A stretch of DNA of 64,000 bases from Haematobia irritans (taxonomy: Eukaryota; Arthropoda; Insecta; Diptera; Muscidae). This document shows positions 46,474 through 58,012 of the stretch, one piece after another. The notes beneath the pieces were generated by a model. That model worked only from the letters and a program-made list of their open reading frames with translations. It made no database searches and had not been told where the DNA came from. The position numbers were made by a program, and so were the translations under genes. Positions within the stretch are counted from its first letter, which is position 1. Every line of letters begins with the position of its first letter. The stretch covers positions 223,876,975-223,940,974 of the forward strand of contig NC_134399.1 of assembly GCF_050003625.1 (NCBI RefSeq). The letters run 5' to 3'.

Positions 46474-47373
46474 TGCTGAAAGTGATTCAAGTGAATCTGC
46501 ATCATTGCGAGTTGGCTTCTACTAATCTTATCCTCCATCCATTTAGGCACAAAATAGACGTCGCCCTGGTACAAGAACCATGGGTAAGCAAGGGATTTTT
46601 AATGCAAATAAAGATAAACTAAGAACATGCATTTTGGTCAGAAAATATATTAGGTGTTTCATTTTGAATCAATTTTGTGTTGTGGACCAAACGGCGGTTA
46701 TTATAAGTATGGGCTCGAGGCAATTGGTTATATCATCGACATATTTTTCACCAAACACCTTGTATAATGAGGGAACTGGTGAATTACTGTAGGGAGAGAT
46801 ACAGGGATTTCATAATTGGTTGTGATGCTAACGCACATCATGAACTATGGTCCAGCACGGACATGAATCCGAGAGGTGAGAGCCTTATGGAATACCTCCT
46901 AGAAAACCAAATGCAGGTTCATAACAGGGAAAAAAAGTACTCTTTCGAGACTCGTACGCGGAAGGAGGTGCTTGACTTGTGTTGACGAAAATATTTGCAT
47001 TTCGTCAACCCATATAACACTCAAAACCATCGATCAAAATACCGTCGGCAATTTCATCCAAATAACCAAAACTTCATTAATGCACATGCAAAACTTCATT
47101 ATCATCATCGGCATTAATGATCATCGCTCACTTCATTAGCAGAGATCAATGCATAGTTTCTTTCGTTTGTAACGTTTGCTATGCTTGCCCCCCACTTCAT
47201 CGTTGCCATCACCACAGCATCAAACCCTAAGCAATATCATCGCATATCGAACCCATTACTTAAGCAATGCATGCATCGGTTCATGTTGGGGATTGCAGAA
47301 AAGCAGAAAGCAGCTGTGTACAGAAATATATTATCAAACATATACATTTACAACTTACATTGGCACGTTTGTA

Positions 47374-48305
47374 AAGGGTGATTCTTTTGAGGTTAGGATT
47401 TTCATGCATTAGTATTTGACAGATCACGTGGGATTTCAGACATGGTGTCAAAGAGAAAGATGCTCAGTATGCTTTGACATTTCATCATGAATAGCCGAAC
47501 GATCTGCCACAACGTCGAATTTTCAGTGAATGGGCCCTAGAAAAGTTGGCAGAAAATCCGCTTTTTTATCGACAAATTTTGTTCAGCGATGAGGCTCATT
47601 TCTGGTTGAATGGCTACGTAAATAAGCAAAATTGCCGCATTTGGAGTGAAGAGCAACCAGAAGCCGTTCAAGAACTGCCCATGCATCCCGAAAAATGCAC
47701 TGTTTGGTGTGGTTTGTACGCTGGTGGAATCATTGGACCGTATTTTTTCAAAGATGCTGTTGGACGCAACGTTACGGTGAATGGCGATCGCTATCGTTCG
47801 ATGCTAACAAACTTTTTGTTGCCAAAAATGGAAGAACTGAACTTGGTTGACATGTGGTTTCAACAAGATGGCGCTACATGCCACACAGCTCGCGATTCTA
47901 TGGCCATTTTGAGGGAAAACTTCGGAGAACAATTCATCTCAAGAAATGGACCGGTAAGTTGGCCACCAAGATCATTCGATTTGACGCCTTTAGACTATTT
48001 TTTGTGGGGCTACGTCAAGTCTAAAGTCTACAGAAATAAGCCAGCAACTATTCCAGCTTTGGAAGACAACATTTCCGAAGAAATTCGGGCTATTCCGGCC
48101 GAAATGCTCGAAAAAGTTGCCCAAAATTGGACTTTCCGAATGGACCACCTAAGACGCAGCCGCGGTCAACATTTAAATGAAATTATCTTCAAAAAGTAAA
48201 TGTCATGGACCAATCTAACGTTTCAAATAAAGAACCGATGAGATTTTGCAAATTTTATGCGTTTTTTTTTAAAAAAAGTTATCAAGCTCTTAACAAATCA
48301 CCCTT
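47374..48305 (+). mobile_element. DD41D element, copy 3, internally deleted, inside a solo LTR
   Basis: 932 bp, TA at 47372-47373 and 48306-48307, same tips as copies 1 and 2. Its deletion removes everything between the first codons (ATGAATAG) and CCGAACGATCTGCCACAACG. That junction differs from both other copies. Confidence 0.92.
47546..48199 (+). pseudogene. DD41D transposase, copy 3, N-terminal deletion
   Basis: The ATG of the true start leads into MNSRTICHNVEFSVNGP and a stop. The catalytic part is open from an internal Met (MAENPLFYRQILFSDEAHFW), 217 residues. All three catalytic Asp residues are present. The only protein change from copy 2 is Cys to Phe in RSFDLTPLDYF. The missing HTH makes it defective for end binding. 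Confidence 0.88.
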
Positions 48306-49080
48306 TATATGCAAATGCATTGATGTTGCAACATTGTCATCGAACATTGTGTACTTTATCGTCGAGCCTCGACATGTTTGATACATCTCTGCAAGATGAA
48401 TATACAAACGTATGCAATGATATACTTTAAGTTTAACATTTATATTTATGTTCAATATATTTTTATGAGGTTTCAAGTATTGAATATAAAATAAATTCTG
48501 TCTCTCTATTTTTGGCAGTCAAACAGTAAACATCTAAGTATCATTACTTTTCTTATATTATTAACAATTTTTCTTCCAGCAAATAAATAAAACTTGTTCA
48601 ACCCTTTTATTAAGAATTGTTTTTCTTTTCAACTTTCAACATTTCTGAGATAAAAGGGAATTTTTCTCAACACTTGACTCTCGGAAATTTGACAAGGAAA
48701 ATTAAAGTCTCAGATTGGAGTGTGTCCAACGAGATCAGTTACTCGGATCACAAATATATAGAGTTCAAGGTGGAGACGGGGGGAAATCCCCTGGGGAGGA
48801 GTTTCGAAATCCAAGGAGGGCGGACTGGGGCAAATTTCGGCAACATCTTAAAGAGGCGCCCGTATTGGGGAGAGACAGGAAGCATGACAGTACTAATAAA
48901 ATTGATAGGGCTGTATACGATGTGGAGAATTGGCTGACACGTTCTTTCTGCAAATCGTGTCCTATTAGCCGTCCACGGAACAGTAAACATAAGGAATGGT
49001 GGAATAAGGATCTAATGAACCTGTGAAAGAAATCGAGGAAATTATACAACTATGGAATTAATACAGAGCTCCAGCGCCTA

Positions 49081-49324
49081 ATCCCACCCCAGTAATGCTG
49101 GAGACATTTCTGAGTGTTTCAAAGCTTCTCTAAGTAGTTTCACCGCAATGTGGAACGCCGTTCGGACTTGGATATAAAAAGGAGGTCCCTTGTCATTGAG
49201 CCTAACATAGAGTCGAGCAGCAAACAGTGATAACGGAGAAGTTCACCACTCTCGTATCACAATAAATTGAATAGTCTAAGTGAGTCAGAAATATTTGGCT
49301 GTCACTATACCTAACCTAACCTAA
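49081..49324 (+). repeat. SINE, 5' truncated, with 12-bp target duplication
   Basis: Starts ATCCCACCCCAGTAATGCTG, ends CCTAACCTAACCTAA. Flanks CTCCAGCGCCTA (49069-49080) and CTCCAACGCCTA (49325-49336) are direct repeats with one mismatch. It inserted in the LINE linker sequence. Confidence 0.85.
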
Positions 49325-49463
49325 CTCCAACGCCTACCTAAACTTGAGGGAGATCATACATTTTTGTTATGCTTTCTCTTCGCACAAAATTAGCAATTGT
49401 GTAGGCTATTGCCTATTTGATTCATCTCAGTAAGCGAAGGAATTCGTCTATTGCTGCCATTTT

Positions 49464-49620
49464 TATACCCTCCACCATATAATGGGGGGTATATTAACTT
49501 TGTCATTCCGTTTGTAACACATCGAAATATTGTTCTACGACCCCATAAATTATATAATCTGGGTCGTGGTGAAATTCTGAATCGATCTAAGCATGTGCGT
49601 CCGTCCGTCCGTCCGTAAGT
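49464..49620 (-). repeat. Family B element tail, left part of a copy split by a LINE
   Basis: TATACCCTCCACCATATAAT, then GGGGGGTATATTAACTTTGT, the terminal palindrome of family B. It is followed by the ACCCCATAAATTATATAATC block and the GTCCGTCCGTCCGT tract. The rest of the element continues at 51378. Confidence 0.82.
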
Positions 49621-51377
49621 TCGAATACAACTGCATTCGAACTTATTGAGATTAGCTCAAGTGAAATTGAGGATGAAATATTAGGCTTCTCGGTAGATAA
49701 GTCTTGTGGACATGATAACATTTCTATAGCTACATTGAAGCATTGCAGCGATATAATTAGTCCACATTTAGTACAGATTTTTAACTGTATGATTCAGACC
49801 CAGAAATACCCTGATATCTTCAAAATTCATAAAATAGTACCAATACCGAAGGAAAAGGGAGCTACTTCAATCAGTAATTTTCGGCCGATTTCCATTTTGT
49901 CCATTGTGAATAATATTTTTGAGAAAATACTTCATCGTCAATTAGTGACTTATATCGACGGAAATAATTTGATTAATCCTTTCCAATACGGATTTCGGAA
50001 AGGATGTGGGACGGAGGACGCAACAATAAGTGTCGTCAACTACATCTGTAAATTGTTAGATGAAGGAAATAGTGGAGCTGTGGGGATCTTCTTCGACTTG
50101 TCAAAAGCTTTTGACATGATTGACCATAGTATTTTGCTACAGAAATTACGTTTTTATGGCATTCGTGGATCTGAACTAAGACTTTTTAGCTCTTATTTAG
50201 AAAACCGTAAACAATTTGTCCAAATTGGTGATGTAAGAAGTGAGGAGATTCCTGTGAAATTTGGTGTGTTTTGTATCTCAATGATCTTGCAAACCTGAAT
50301 CTTTTTGGGAAAATGTTTATGTACGCTGACGATATATGCATAATTTATCCATTTAAATCGGAGGTGTCAACCAAGTGTTATATGGAAAGAGATGCAGCTC
50401 TAATTTTGGAATATATGCGTCTTAATAAACTGTTTGTGAATGAATCTAAAACAAAGTTGATCCGTTTTAGACCTTTTGTTCGCTTCAATTCTCAATTTAG
50501 CCTAAATGTTGGAGGAAAGTTGATAGAAGAAGTAAGCTCCATAAAATATTTGGGGTTGCATATGCAGTCTAATTTGTCATGGGATGAACATATTCATACT
50601 TTAAAACAGAAAGTATCATCTTCACTGGGTCTCTTATACAAATTTAAGCATAAGTTTAACCAGAATACCAAATTTATTGTTTATCAAAGTTTAATACAGA
50701 GTCATTTGAATTACTTGGCAGCTATATATGCTTGTAAAAACACTATAGCTCTACGATCATTGCAGCGACTACAGAATAAATCATTGAAAGTGGTAGCGAA
50801 TCTAGAATTGGCCCATTCAACTTTAGATCTTTATAGAACAATTTTTCCATCTGTGTTACCTATATATGGAGTATACAAATTTCAGACTATAGTATATGTT
50901 TACAAATGCCTTCATGACATAGGTCATCACACGTTTCAATTTGTGCGAAATCAAACTGTTTTCAACACCAGAAACAATCGGAGACTGAGGGTTGTATTTT
51001 GCCGAACCGAAACGACAAAGCAACGTATTGAATATTCTGGTATACGATATTATAATAACTTGCCAGATACGATAAGGGAGTGTAGAACAATTTCTACTTT
51101 TAAAAAGAAATTAAAAGAGTATTTGTTGTCAAATGTTGATGTATTCCTTTGTAGTCACAATACAGCAATAACTTAGTGCTTCTAATATGTTGTACAGGAA
51201 ACGAAATGTTTTAATTTTACAATTGATCTCAAAGTATTATATAAATATTAACTAATAGTATCTAAATTTGCCAACTAGCCTCTACTATGCCAATCGGCGC
51301 TGAGGCACTAATATAATTTGAATTTATATAATTAAGTTTTATAACGTCTAAATAAAATAAAAAAAAAAAAAAAAAAA
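49621..51377 (+). mobile_element. 5'-truncated LINE with poly-A tail, inserted in a family B repeat
   Basis: The LINE begins within the region before the reverse transcriptase and ends in TAAATAAAATAAAAA plus a run of A to 51377. The surrounding family B sequence is interrupted between the GTCCGTCCGT tract (49620) and ATCACGCTTCCGAACGAAAC (51378). No clear target duplication is visible. Confidence 0.85.
49630..51176 (+). pseudogene. LINE reverse transcriptase, two frames with a deletion
   Basis: The first frame (to 50298) carries the fingers and palm blocks: CGHDNISIATLKH, SNFRPISILSIVNNIFEKIL, YGFRKGCGTEDA and FFDLSKAFDMIDHSILLQKL. At about 50265 the segment that normally encodes PQGSVLGPLLF is missing, and the reading shifts. 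The second frame (50271-51176, 301 residues) continues with YLNDLANLNLFGKMF, the catalytic MYADDICIIY, KLFVNESKTKLIRFRP, IKYLGLHMQSNLSWDEHI and a C-terminal STFKKKLKEYLLSN, with no RNase H. The product would be inactive. The clade is probably Jockey/CR1-like, from memory. Confidence 0.88.
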
Positions 51378-51998
51378 ATCACGCTTCCGAACGAAACAAG
51401 CTATCGACTTGAAGGAGGATCAAAATTTATGCGATCCGATTGAAATTTGGTAGATGGTGTTAATATATGGTCTCTAACCACCATGGAAAAATTGGTCCAC
51501 ATCGGTCCATAATTATATATAGCCCCCATATAAACCGATCCCCAGATTTAGCTTGCGTAGCCTCTAAGTGAAGCAAATTTTATCCGATCCGGCTGTAATT
51601 TGGTATGTGGTGGTAGTATATGGTCTCTAACAACCATGCAGGAATTGGTCCATATCGGTCTATAATTATATTAAGCCCCCATATAAATCGATACCCAGAT
51701 TTAACCTCCGGAGCCCCTTGGAAGAGCAAAATTCACCCGATCAGGTTAAAATTTGGAACGTGGTGTTAGTATATGGTCTTTAACAACCATGCAAAAATTG
51801 GTCCATACCGGTCTTAATTTTATATAACTCCCATTTAAACCAATTCCCAGATTTGACCTCCGGAGCTCTTGGAGGAGCAAAATTCATCCGATCCGGTACG
51901 TGGTGAAATTTGGTACATTGCGCTAGTGTATGGCCGCTAACAACCATGCCAAAATCGGTCCCTATCGGTCTATAGTTATATATAGCCAATCACCAAAA
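51378..51998 (-). repeat. Family B element, right part of a copy split by a LINE
   Basis: From CACGCTTCCGAACGAAACAA then GCTATCGACTTGAA, it goes through three to four 153-bp monomers (TATATAGCCCCCATATAAAC cores). It ends at TATAGTTATATATAGCC near 51998, where the TTTCTATAG minisatellite begins. Confidence 0.85.
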
Positions 51999-52130
51999 AT
52001 AATCTACCAAAATTTTATTTCTATAGAACATTTTATTAAAATTTTATTTCTATAGAAAATTTTGTCAAAATTTTTTTTCTATAGAAAATTTTGTCAAAAT
52101 TTTTTTTCTATAGAAAATTTTGTAAACTTG
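51999..52130. repeat. TTTCTATAG minisatellite
   Basis: AATAATCTACCAAAATTTTA, then four units of TTTCTATAGAAAATTTTGTC. It directly continues the family B copy. Confidence 0.8.
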
Positions 52131-53683
52131 TAAACAATAACATAAGGGTTGTAATTTTCATATTTACATGCTTCCCTTCCAAAAATAACATAATGCTTTT
52201 GAAAAATGTTTGAGGTTATCATATTCCTTCTCTGCGTGTAGTATTGATAGTAAGAAATCAAGAGCGAAAATTAGATTTTCAGGAATCCCGTTTCCGGAAA
52301 AAAATCCTACCTAAACTCAGCTATTGAACCCATTCTAATATACTGGTCATTTTATACATATATATGAAATATTTATAAGTATCTTTTGTGCATATCAAAT
52401 ACATTTCATTCACAATCCCTTGTTGAATGTTCGCTTGCTTTGTTTATAAACTCCAACTGAATAATCTACTTTATTTAAAATTTTAATACCAAAATTTAAA
52501 AGTTACTTGCCAGGATTTTGCAACCACAATCTCTTTCACATGCATAACATAGATGGTGTGTGGCCGATAAACGATTCACATGTGTTTGTATTGTCCAGCC
52601 AGCCATTCATCTGTTCAACAAGCCAAACTATTTTCCACTCAATGCCCTGTAGAGAATGAGACTTTATCACTTTATAATCATCACAACTTGTGTATTTGCG
52701 AATGTCAGTGTATTTATTTGCAAGTGTGTGTGTGTGCTTTGCTCTCTTTCTAAGTCTCATATTTGTCATATTTCTTTAGACAAGCAGTAGTGAAGAGCAA
52801 AAAAAAAAGTGCACAAAGAGTGTCCTTTTGTGCATAAATATGTAGGCACATCCATACTCAGACACAGATACAGAGTTTGCACCACAATAAAGTCTATGAG
52901 TTAGCAGACAGACATACAGACATAGCCTTAGTCGCTATGGTTCTTTTGATCTTTGGCCAAGTTATGTGGCCCTATGTAACCAGGAGCATAGTTGGTATAT
53001 TAGATTTACAGTTGCAAAAGCATCCGCCAACATCATTGTCCTTGCCAATGGTATGGGCCACAGTGGCTACAGCTGCCGGAGATCCACAGTCTAGCAAAGC
53101 AAAAGCAAGGTTTTGTTATTTTTTTTCACATCTTCATTCGATTCGGCTCCAACGCCAGAATAAATTGTTCATAAAATGTAATAAATAACAAATAATTATA
53201 CAAATGTCTGCTTGCGGATGCAATAACACTGCACATATGGATCCTTTGACTGCTAAGTTCGAATGAGTTAGTGTATGTGTGTGTGTTTTTTGCTGTGTGT
53301 TTATTCAAGGAGAATTTATGGAATTATGATGTTTCTTTGTTTTGTTGATTCTCCATTGGCCAATGAGAACATGACCATGTTTTAGATCTTTCTTTTGGAT
53401 TTTTTTTTCGTGTCGACGCTTTGTAGTGCTCTTTGGGTCTTAAGATAGTCAACACATAAAAAAAGTAGATGAGGAGATCTAAGAAGAAGTTGCAAATAGC
53501 AAAACTTTAGAAGTAGCCTTAAAATATACACCCAGAGATCTATGTACAGACATAAGGAAAACAGTTACGGAGCCACTTCAAATTTCTATTTACGTTTGTA
53601 TGGTTATGGCAAATATCCTACTAAATCATGGTTGGAAGAAACCATTTGCAATGCCGAGGGAAAGTACATTTAGTTAAGGAAAA
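52131..53683. other. Stretch without a recognisable gene
   Basis: AT-rich, with GTGTGTGTG runs near 52725 and 53275. The 103-residue ORF at 52877-53188 starts MHHNKVYELADRHTDIALVA and has a hydrophobic segment (VAMVLLIFGQVMWPY), but no homology is recognised and codon use gives no support. Confidence 0.45.
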
Positions 53684-53930
53684 AACAAGTAAGGAAAGTC
53701 TAAGGTCGATCGGGGCCGACTATATTATACCCTTTGTAGATCTAAATTTTCGATACCATATCACATCCGTCAAATGTGTTGGGGGGCTATATATAAAAGG
53801 TTAGTCCCAAATACATACATTTAAATATCACTCGATGTGGACAGAATTTGATAGACTTCTACAAAATCTATAGATTCAAAATTTAAGTCGGCTAATGCGC
53901 TAGGGTGGAACACTACGTTAGTAAAAACAA
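53684..53930 (+). repeat. Family C head fragment (left half of a host copy)
   Basis: ACAAGTAAGGAAAGTCTAAG to CACTACGTTAGTAAAA. It stops at the same internal position as the fragment at 25806-26025 and is followed directly by a complete element. Confidence 0.82.
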
Positions 53931-55168
53931 GTAAGGAAAGTCTAAAGTCGGGCGGGGCCGACTATATTATACCCTGCACCACTTTGTAGATCAAAATTTT
54001 CGGTACCATATCACATCCGTCAAATGTGTTGGGGGCCATATATAAACGTTTGTCCCAAATACATACATTTAAATATCACTCGATCTGGAAGAATTTGATA
54101 GACTTCTACAAAATCTACAGACTCAAAATTTAAGTCGGCTAAGGCACAAGGGTGGAACACAATGTTAGTAAAAAAATATGGGAAACGTTTAAATCTGAAG
54201 CAATTTTAAGGAAACTTCGAAAAAGTTTATTTATGATTTATCGCTCGATATATATGTATTAGAAGTTTAGGAAAATTAGAGTCATTTTTACAACTTTTCG
54301 ACTAAGCAGGGGCGATTTTACAAGGAAAATATTGGTATTTTGACCATTTTTGTCGAAATCAGAAAAACATATATATGGGAGCAATATCTAAATCTGAACC
54401 GATTTCAATCAAATTTGGCACACATGACTATATTACTAATTGTACTCCTAGTGCAAAATTTCAACCAAATTGGGACAAAACTCTGACTTCTGGGGCCATA
54501 TAAGTGCATATAGCTCTCATATATATCGAAAGATATATATGAGAGCTATATATAAATCTGAATCGATTTCAACCAAATTTGGCACACATAGCTACAATGC
54601 TAAATCTACTCCCTGTGCAAAATTTCAACCAAATTGGGCCAAAACTCTGGCTTTTAGGACCATATTAGTCCATATCGGGCGAAAGATATATATGGGAGCT
54701 ATGTCAAAATCTGAACCGATTTCAATCAAATTTTGCACACTTGACTACATGACTAAGTGTTATGTTTGTACAAAATTTCAAGCAAATCGGTGTAAAACTC
54801 TGGCTGCTGGGTCCATATTAGTCCATATCGGGCGAAAGATATATATGGGAGCTATATCTAAATCTGAACCGATTTCTTCCAAAATCAATAGGGTTCTATT
54901 CTGACCCAAATTAGGAACATGTGCCAAATTTTAAGGCGATTGGACTTAAATTGCGACCTAGACTTTGATCACAAAAATGTATTCACAGACAGACAGACGG
55001 ACGGACGGACAGACGGACAGACGGACAGACGGACATGGTTATATCGACTCAGGGACCCACCCTGAGCATTATTGCCAAAGACACCATGTGTCTATCTCGT
55101 CTCCTTCTGGGTGTTACAAACATATGCACTAACTTATAATACCCTGTTCCACAGTGTGGCGCAGGGTA
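53931..55168 (+). repeat. Family C element, full length, nested in another copy
   Basis: Complete head (GTCGGGCGGGGCCGAC), monomers including the 144-residue artefact ORF at 54470-54904, a CAGACGGACGGA tract near 54990-55035, and the terminal palindrome CCCTGTTCCACAGTGTGGCG then CAGGGTATAAA. Confidence 0.9.
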
Positions 55169-56092
55169 TAAATATGGGAAATATTTAAATCTGAAACAAT
55201 TTTAAGGAAACTTTGCAAAAGTTTATTTATGATTTATCGCTCGATATATATGTATTAGCAGTTTAGGAAAATTGGAGTCATTTTTACAACTTTTCGACTA
55301 AGCAGTGGCGATTTTACAAGGAAAATGTTGGTATTTTGACCATTTTTGTCGAAATCAGAAAAACATATATATGGAACCGATTTCAACCAAATTTGGCACG
55401 CATAGCTATAATGATAATTCTACTCCCTGTGCAAAGTTTCACCTAAATCGGAGCAAAAAATTTGCCTCTGCTGTCATATGAGTGTAAATCGAGCGAACGA
55501 TATATATGGAAGCTATATTTAAATCTGAACCGATTTCAACCAAATTTGGCACGCATAGCTATAATGATAATTCTACTCCCTGTGCAAAGTTTCAACTAAA
55601 TCGGAGCAAAAATTGGCCTCTGTGGTCATATGAGTGTAAATCGGGCGAACGATATATATGGGAGCTATATCTAAATCTGAACCGATTTCAATAAAATTTG
55701 GCACACTTGAATACACTACTAATTGTACTGCTAGTGCAAAATTTCAACAAAATTGGGTAAAACTTTGGCTTCTGGGACCGTATTAGTTCATATTGGGCGA
55801 AAAATATATATCTAAATCTGAACCGATTTCAATAAAATTTGGCACACTTGACTATAGTACTAATTGTTCTTCTTGTGCAAAATTTTAAGCAAATTAGGGT
55901 AAAACTTTGGCTTCTGGGGCCATATAATATCGGGCGAAATATATACATGGGAGCTATATCTAAATCTGAACCGATTTCTTTCAAAATTAATAGGTTTCTA
56001 TTCTGAGCCAAAACGCAAAATTTTAAGTCGACTGGACTAAAACTGCGACCTAGACTTTGATTACAAAAATGTGTACAAGGACAGACGGACGG
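55169..56092 (+). repeat. Family C body (right half of the host copy), 3' truncated
   Basis: It starts TATGGGAAATATTTAAATCT, the continuation missing from 53684-53930, and contains about five monomers. It stops in GGACAGACGGAC, where a SINE head fragment begins. Confidence 0.85.
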
Positions 56093-56172
56093 TGGGATAA
56101 TCCACCGCTGAAAAACCTTTTGGTGTTCGGTCGAAGCAGGAATCGAACCCACGACCTTGTGTATGCAAGGCG
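56093..56172 (-). repeat. SINE 5' fragment with the tRNA-like head
   Basis: Reverse complement of the SINE start: GGTTCGATTCCTGCTTCGAC for the B box, and CTTGCATACACAAGGTCG for the anticodon-like arm. The A box and first ~25 bases are lost. Confidence 0.85.
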
Positions 56173-56934
56173 GGACCTAGGAATATACGTCCCAAATTGG
56201 AAATGAAGCAGGACCTCGCATTTGGGGTCATTTTTCGTTATGAATACAAACCCCAAATTTTTGATAAAAATTGATAAAAATGAAGATAAATTGGGGCCCA
56301 TTTTCATAAAATCATTTCGAGTGTACGAAAATGGGCCCCAAAATGAATATTTTTAAATGCAGCATTGGAATACTTATTATACTTATTTAATTATTATAAT
56401 TAAAGCTCCAATTTGATTATTCGACTGTACTCCATTTTTGTTCATATACTGAGAAAAAGTGAACTCATCAGGAAAGAAGAGTTTAGTTAATTTTAGAAAA
56501 TGTTTACTAAACTGTTTTAGAAATGCATATTTCACGGCCATTTTCACAATTCCAAATTGGAAGTTAGTCCATACAGGGTACACAGAAAAATTTCAGGAAC
56601 ATTTTACTAATTAAAGTCTTAATTGAGTTAAAAAAATATTCAATTAAAATATTAATTCATTCAACAATTTTTTTTAAATCAATCACAAAAAGTAATAGTA
56701 ACAATTTTTTTTTTTAATTGGATCAAATAATGTTTTAATTTACTTTCAATTAATTTTTTAATTGATACTGTCATTTCTGTGAGGCACTTCAATTAAAAAA
56801 AATTGGTTCAATAAATTTCGTGATTGAATGAGAAAAAAATGTGTATATATTAGGCAAGAGAAAGCAAATTAAAAACCTATACAATTCAGTTCTTGACCGG
56901 TATGAATTCGTGCTTTAAAAAAGAGACAGAAACG
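56173..56934. other. Stretch with strong short hairpins and AT-rich sequence
   Basis: Three inverted repeats lie within 170 bp. They are GGGAC/GTCCC (about 56172-56193), ATTTGGGGT/ACCCCAAAT (56220-56258), and the perfect 15-bp TTGGGGCCCATTTTC/GAAAATGGGCCCCAA (56291-56341). No gene. The remainder is AT-rich with CAATTAAAA motifs. Confidence 0.6.
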
Positions 56935-57091
56935 AAATGTGGGGGTTGGTTTATAAGGGGGCTATTTACAACTATTAACCTATATGGTCCAATATTTGTG
57001 TGACTACTACCAAATTTTAGCAAGATCAAATGAAATTTGCTTATCCAGGAAGAAGTAAAATCTGGGGATTGGTTTATTTAGAGGCTAAATA
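56935..57091 (+). repeat. Family B monomer fragment
   Basis: GGGGGTTGGTTTATAAGGGG, then GCTATTTACAACTATTAACC, and one more degenerate unit ending GGGGATTGGTTTATTTAGAG. It is cut at TA by the DD37E copy at 57092. Confidence 0.6.
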
Positions 57092-58010
57092 AAGGGTGAC
57101 ACGGTCAAAATTTGGTCAATATAAACTTGACGTATTTCTTTAAATTTTAAAAAACCTTAACACCCCTCATTTTGAAGGTGTGTGTGTAGAAAATTGAGAA
57201 TCCTATTTTGATTTTGGAATTCACTCTTCAGTTGTCAAAATGCCGTCCAAGCAAGAAGAGCAGCGTATCAAAATTTTGTTCGCGCATCGCGAAAATCCGA
57301 GCTAATCGCACGCAAAGCTGGAAAAATTGCTTAAAGTTGCCAAATCAACCGTTACAAATGTAATTAAAGTGTTTGGGGAACGTTTGTCGACAGCCAGGAA
57401 GTCTGGATCGGGGGGAAATCGAAAACCGGAAGCCGCTGAGGCGACAAAGAGAGTTGCCGGTAGTTTCAAGCGAAACCCTAACCTCTCTCTCCGAGATGCC
57501 GCACATAAGCTGGGTGTATCGTCTACAACCGTGCATCGAGCCAAAAAACGAGCCGGACTATCGACTTACAAGAAGGTAGTGACTCCAAATCGCGATGATA
57601 AAAAAAATACGACAGCCAAAGCGCGATCCCGGAGGCTGTACACGACGATGCTGACGAAGTTTGCTTGCGTCAAAGCCGACTACAAGCAGCTTCCGGGACA
57701 GGAGTTTTATACGGCAAAAGGAAGGGGAATGGTAGCAGATATTTTCAAGCACATAAAACTGTCAAAGTTCGCAAGCCATCTGTACCTGTGGCTTGAAAAG
57801 CAGCATTTTCATAGCTTCCGGGACTGTCAACCAAGAAATATACGTGAAAAAGTGCTTGAATAAACGTCTGCTGCCTTTCCTGAAGAAACACGTTTGTTCC
57901 GTTCTGTTTTGGCCGGATTTGGCATCTTGCCATTACGGTAAAAAGGCCATGGAGTGGTACGCCGCCAACAACGCATTTTCCCTTGACCAAATTTTGACCG
58001 TATCACCCTT
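57092..58010 (+). mobile_element. DD37E element, copy D, both ends present, internally deleted
   Basis: 919 bp with TA at 57090-57091 and 58011-58012. Ends are AAGGGTGACACGGTCAAAA and TTTTGACCGTATCACCCTT. The internal deletions are described under the pseudogene. Confidence 0.9.
57240..57980 (+). pseudogene. DD37E transposase, copy D, lacks catalytic Asp and Glu
   Basis: It starts MPSKQEEQRIKILFAHRENP, then has an in-frame stop (AGC TAA) where SYSHAK is expected. It runs through the HTH region to KRAGLSTYKKVVTPN. The block VVMDDETY is missing in frame (KFACVKADYKQ), so the first catalytic Asp is lost. After LSKFA a deletion shifts the frame (ASHLYLWLEKQHFHSF). A later frame gives FLKKHVCSVLFWPDLASCHY and GKKAMEWYAANN. 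It then joins directly to the terminal region, removing the Glu and C-terminus. It keeps TIRs and can only be non-autonomous. Confidence 0.87.
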
Positions 58011-58012
58011 TA

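Larger units (their letters stand above)
46980..48672 (+). mobile_element. Solo-LTR-like insertion in the LINE, carrying a DD41D transposon
   Basis: The insert begins TGTTGACGAAAATATTTGC and ends TTTTTCTCAACA, so it has TG...CA ends with the inverted tips TGTTGA/TCAACA. It is flanked by CTTG (46976-46979 and 48673-48676). Removing it restores V-L-D-L-T-L-G in the LINE endonuclease. Without the transposon at 47374-48305 it is about 760 bp. It contains a TATAAAA-like box near 48484 and AATAAA near 48585-48592, consistent with a single LTR left after recombination. Orientation is inferred from those signals. No internal retroviral genes are present. Confidence 0.72.
46470..49063 (+). pseudogene. 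LINE ORF2 endonuclease and linker, split by an LTR insertion
   Basis: It starts MMLKVIQVNLHHCELASTNL and VALVQEPWVSKG, the first strand of an APE-type endonuclease. Then come FIIGCDANAHHELWSSTDMN and TRTRKEVLDL (about 46800-46979). After the insertion at 46980-48672 the text resumes with TLGNLTRKIKVSDWSVSNEI and SYSDHKYIEF, the terminal SDH catalytic motif. A shifted frame gives the linker RADWGKFRQHLKEAP and HKEWWNKDLMNL. The enzyme would nick the target DNA. Stops follow KGFLMQIKIN and later positions. The reverse transcriptase expected next is not found here. A SINE follows at 49081. Confidence 0.78.

Noticed and set aside
52877..53188. 103-residue ORF with a hydrophobic segment
   Set aside because: A single short ORF in AT-rich DNA with no homology recognised. 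A chance reading is more likely.
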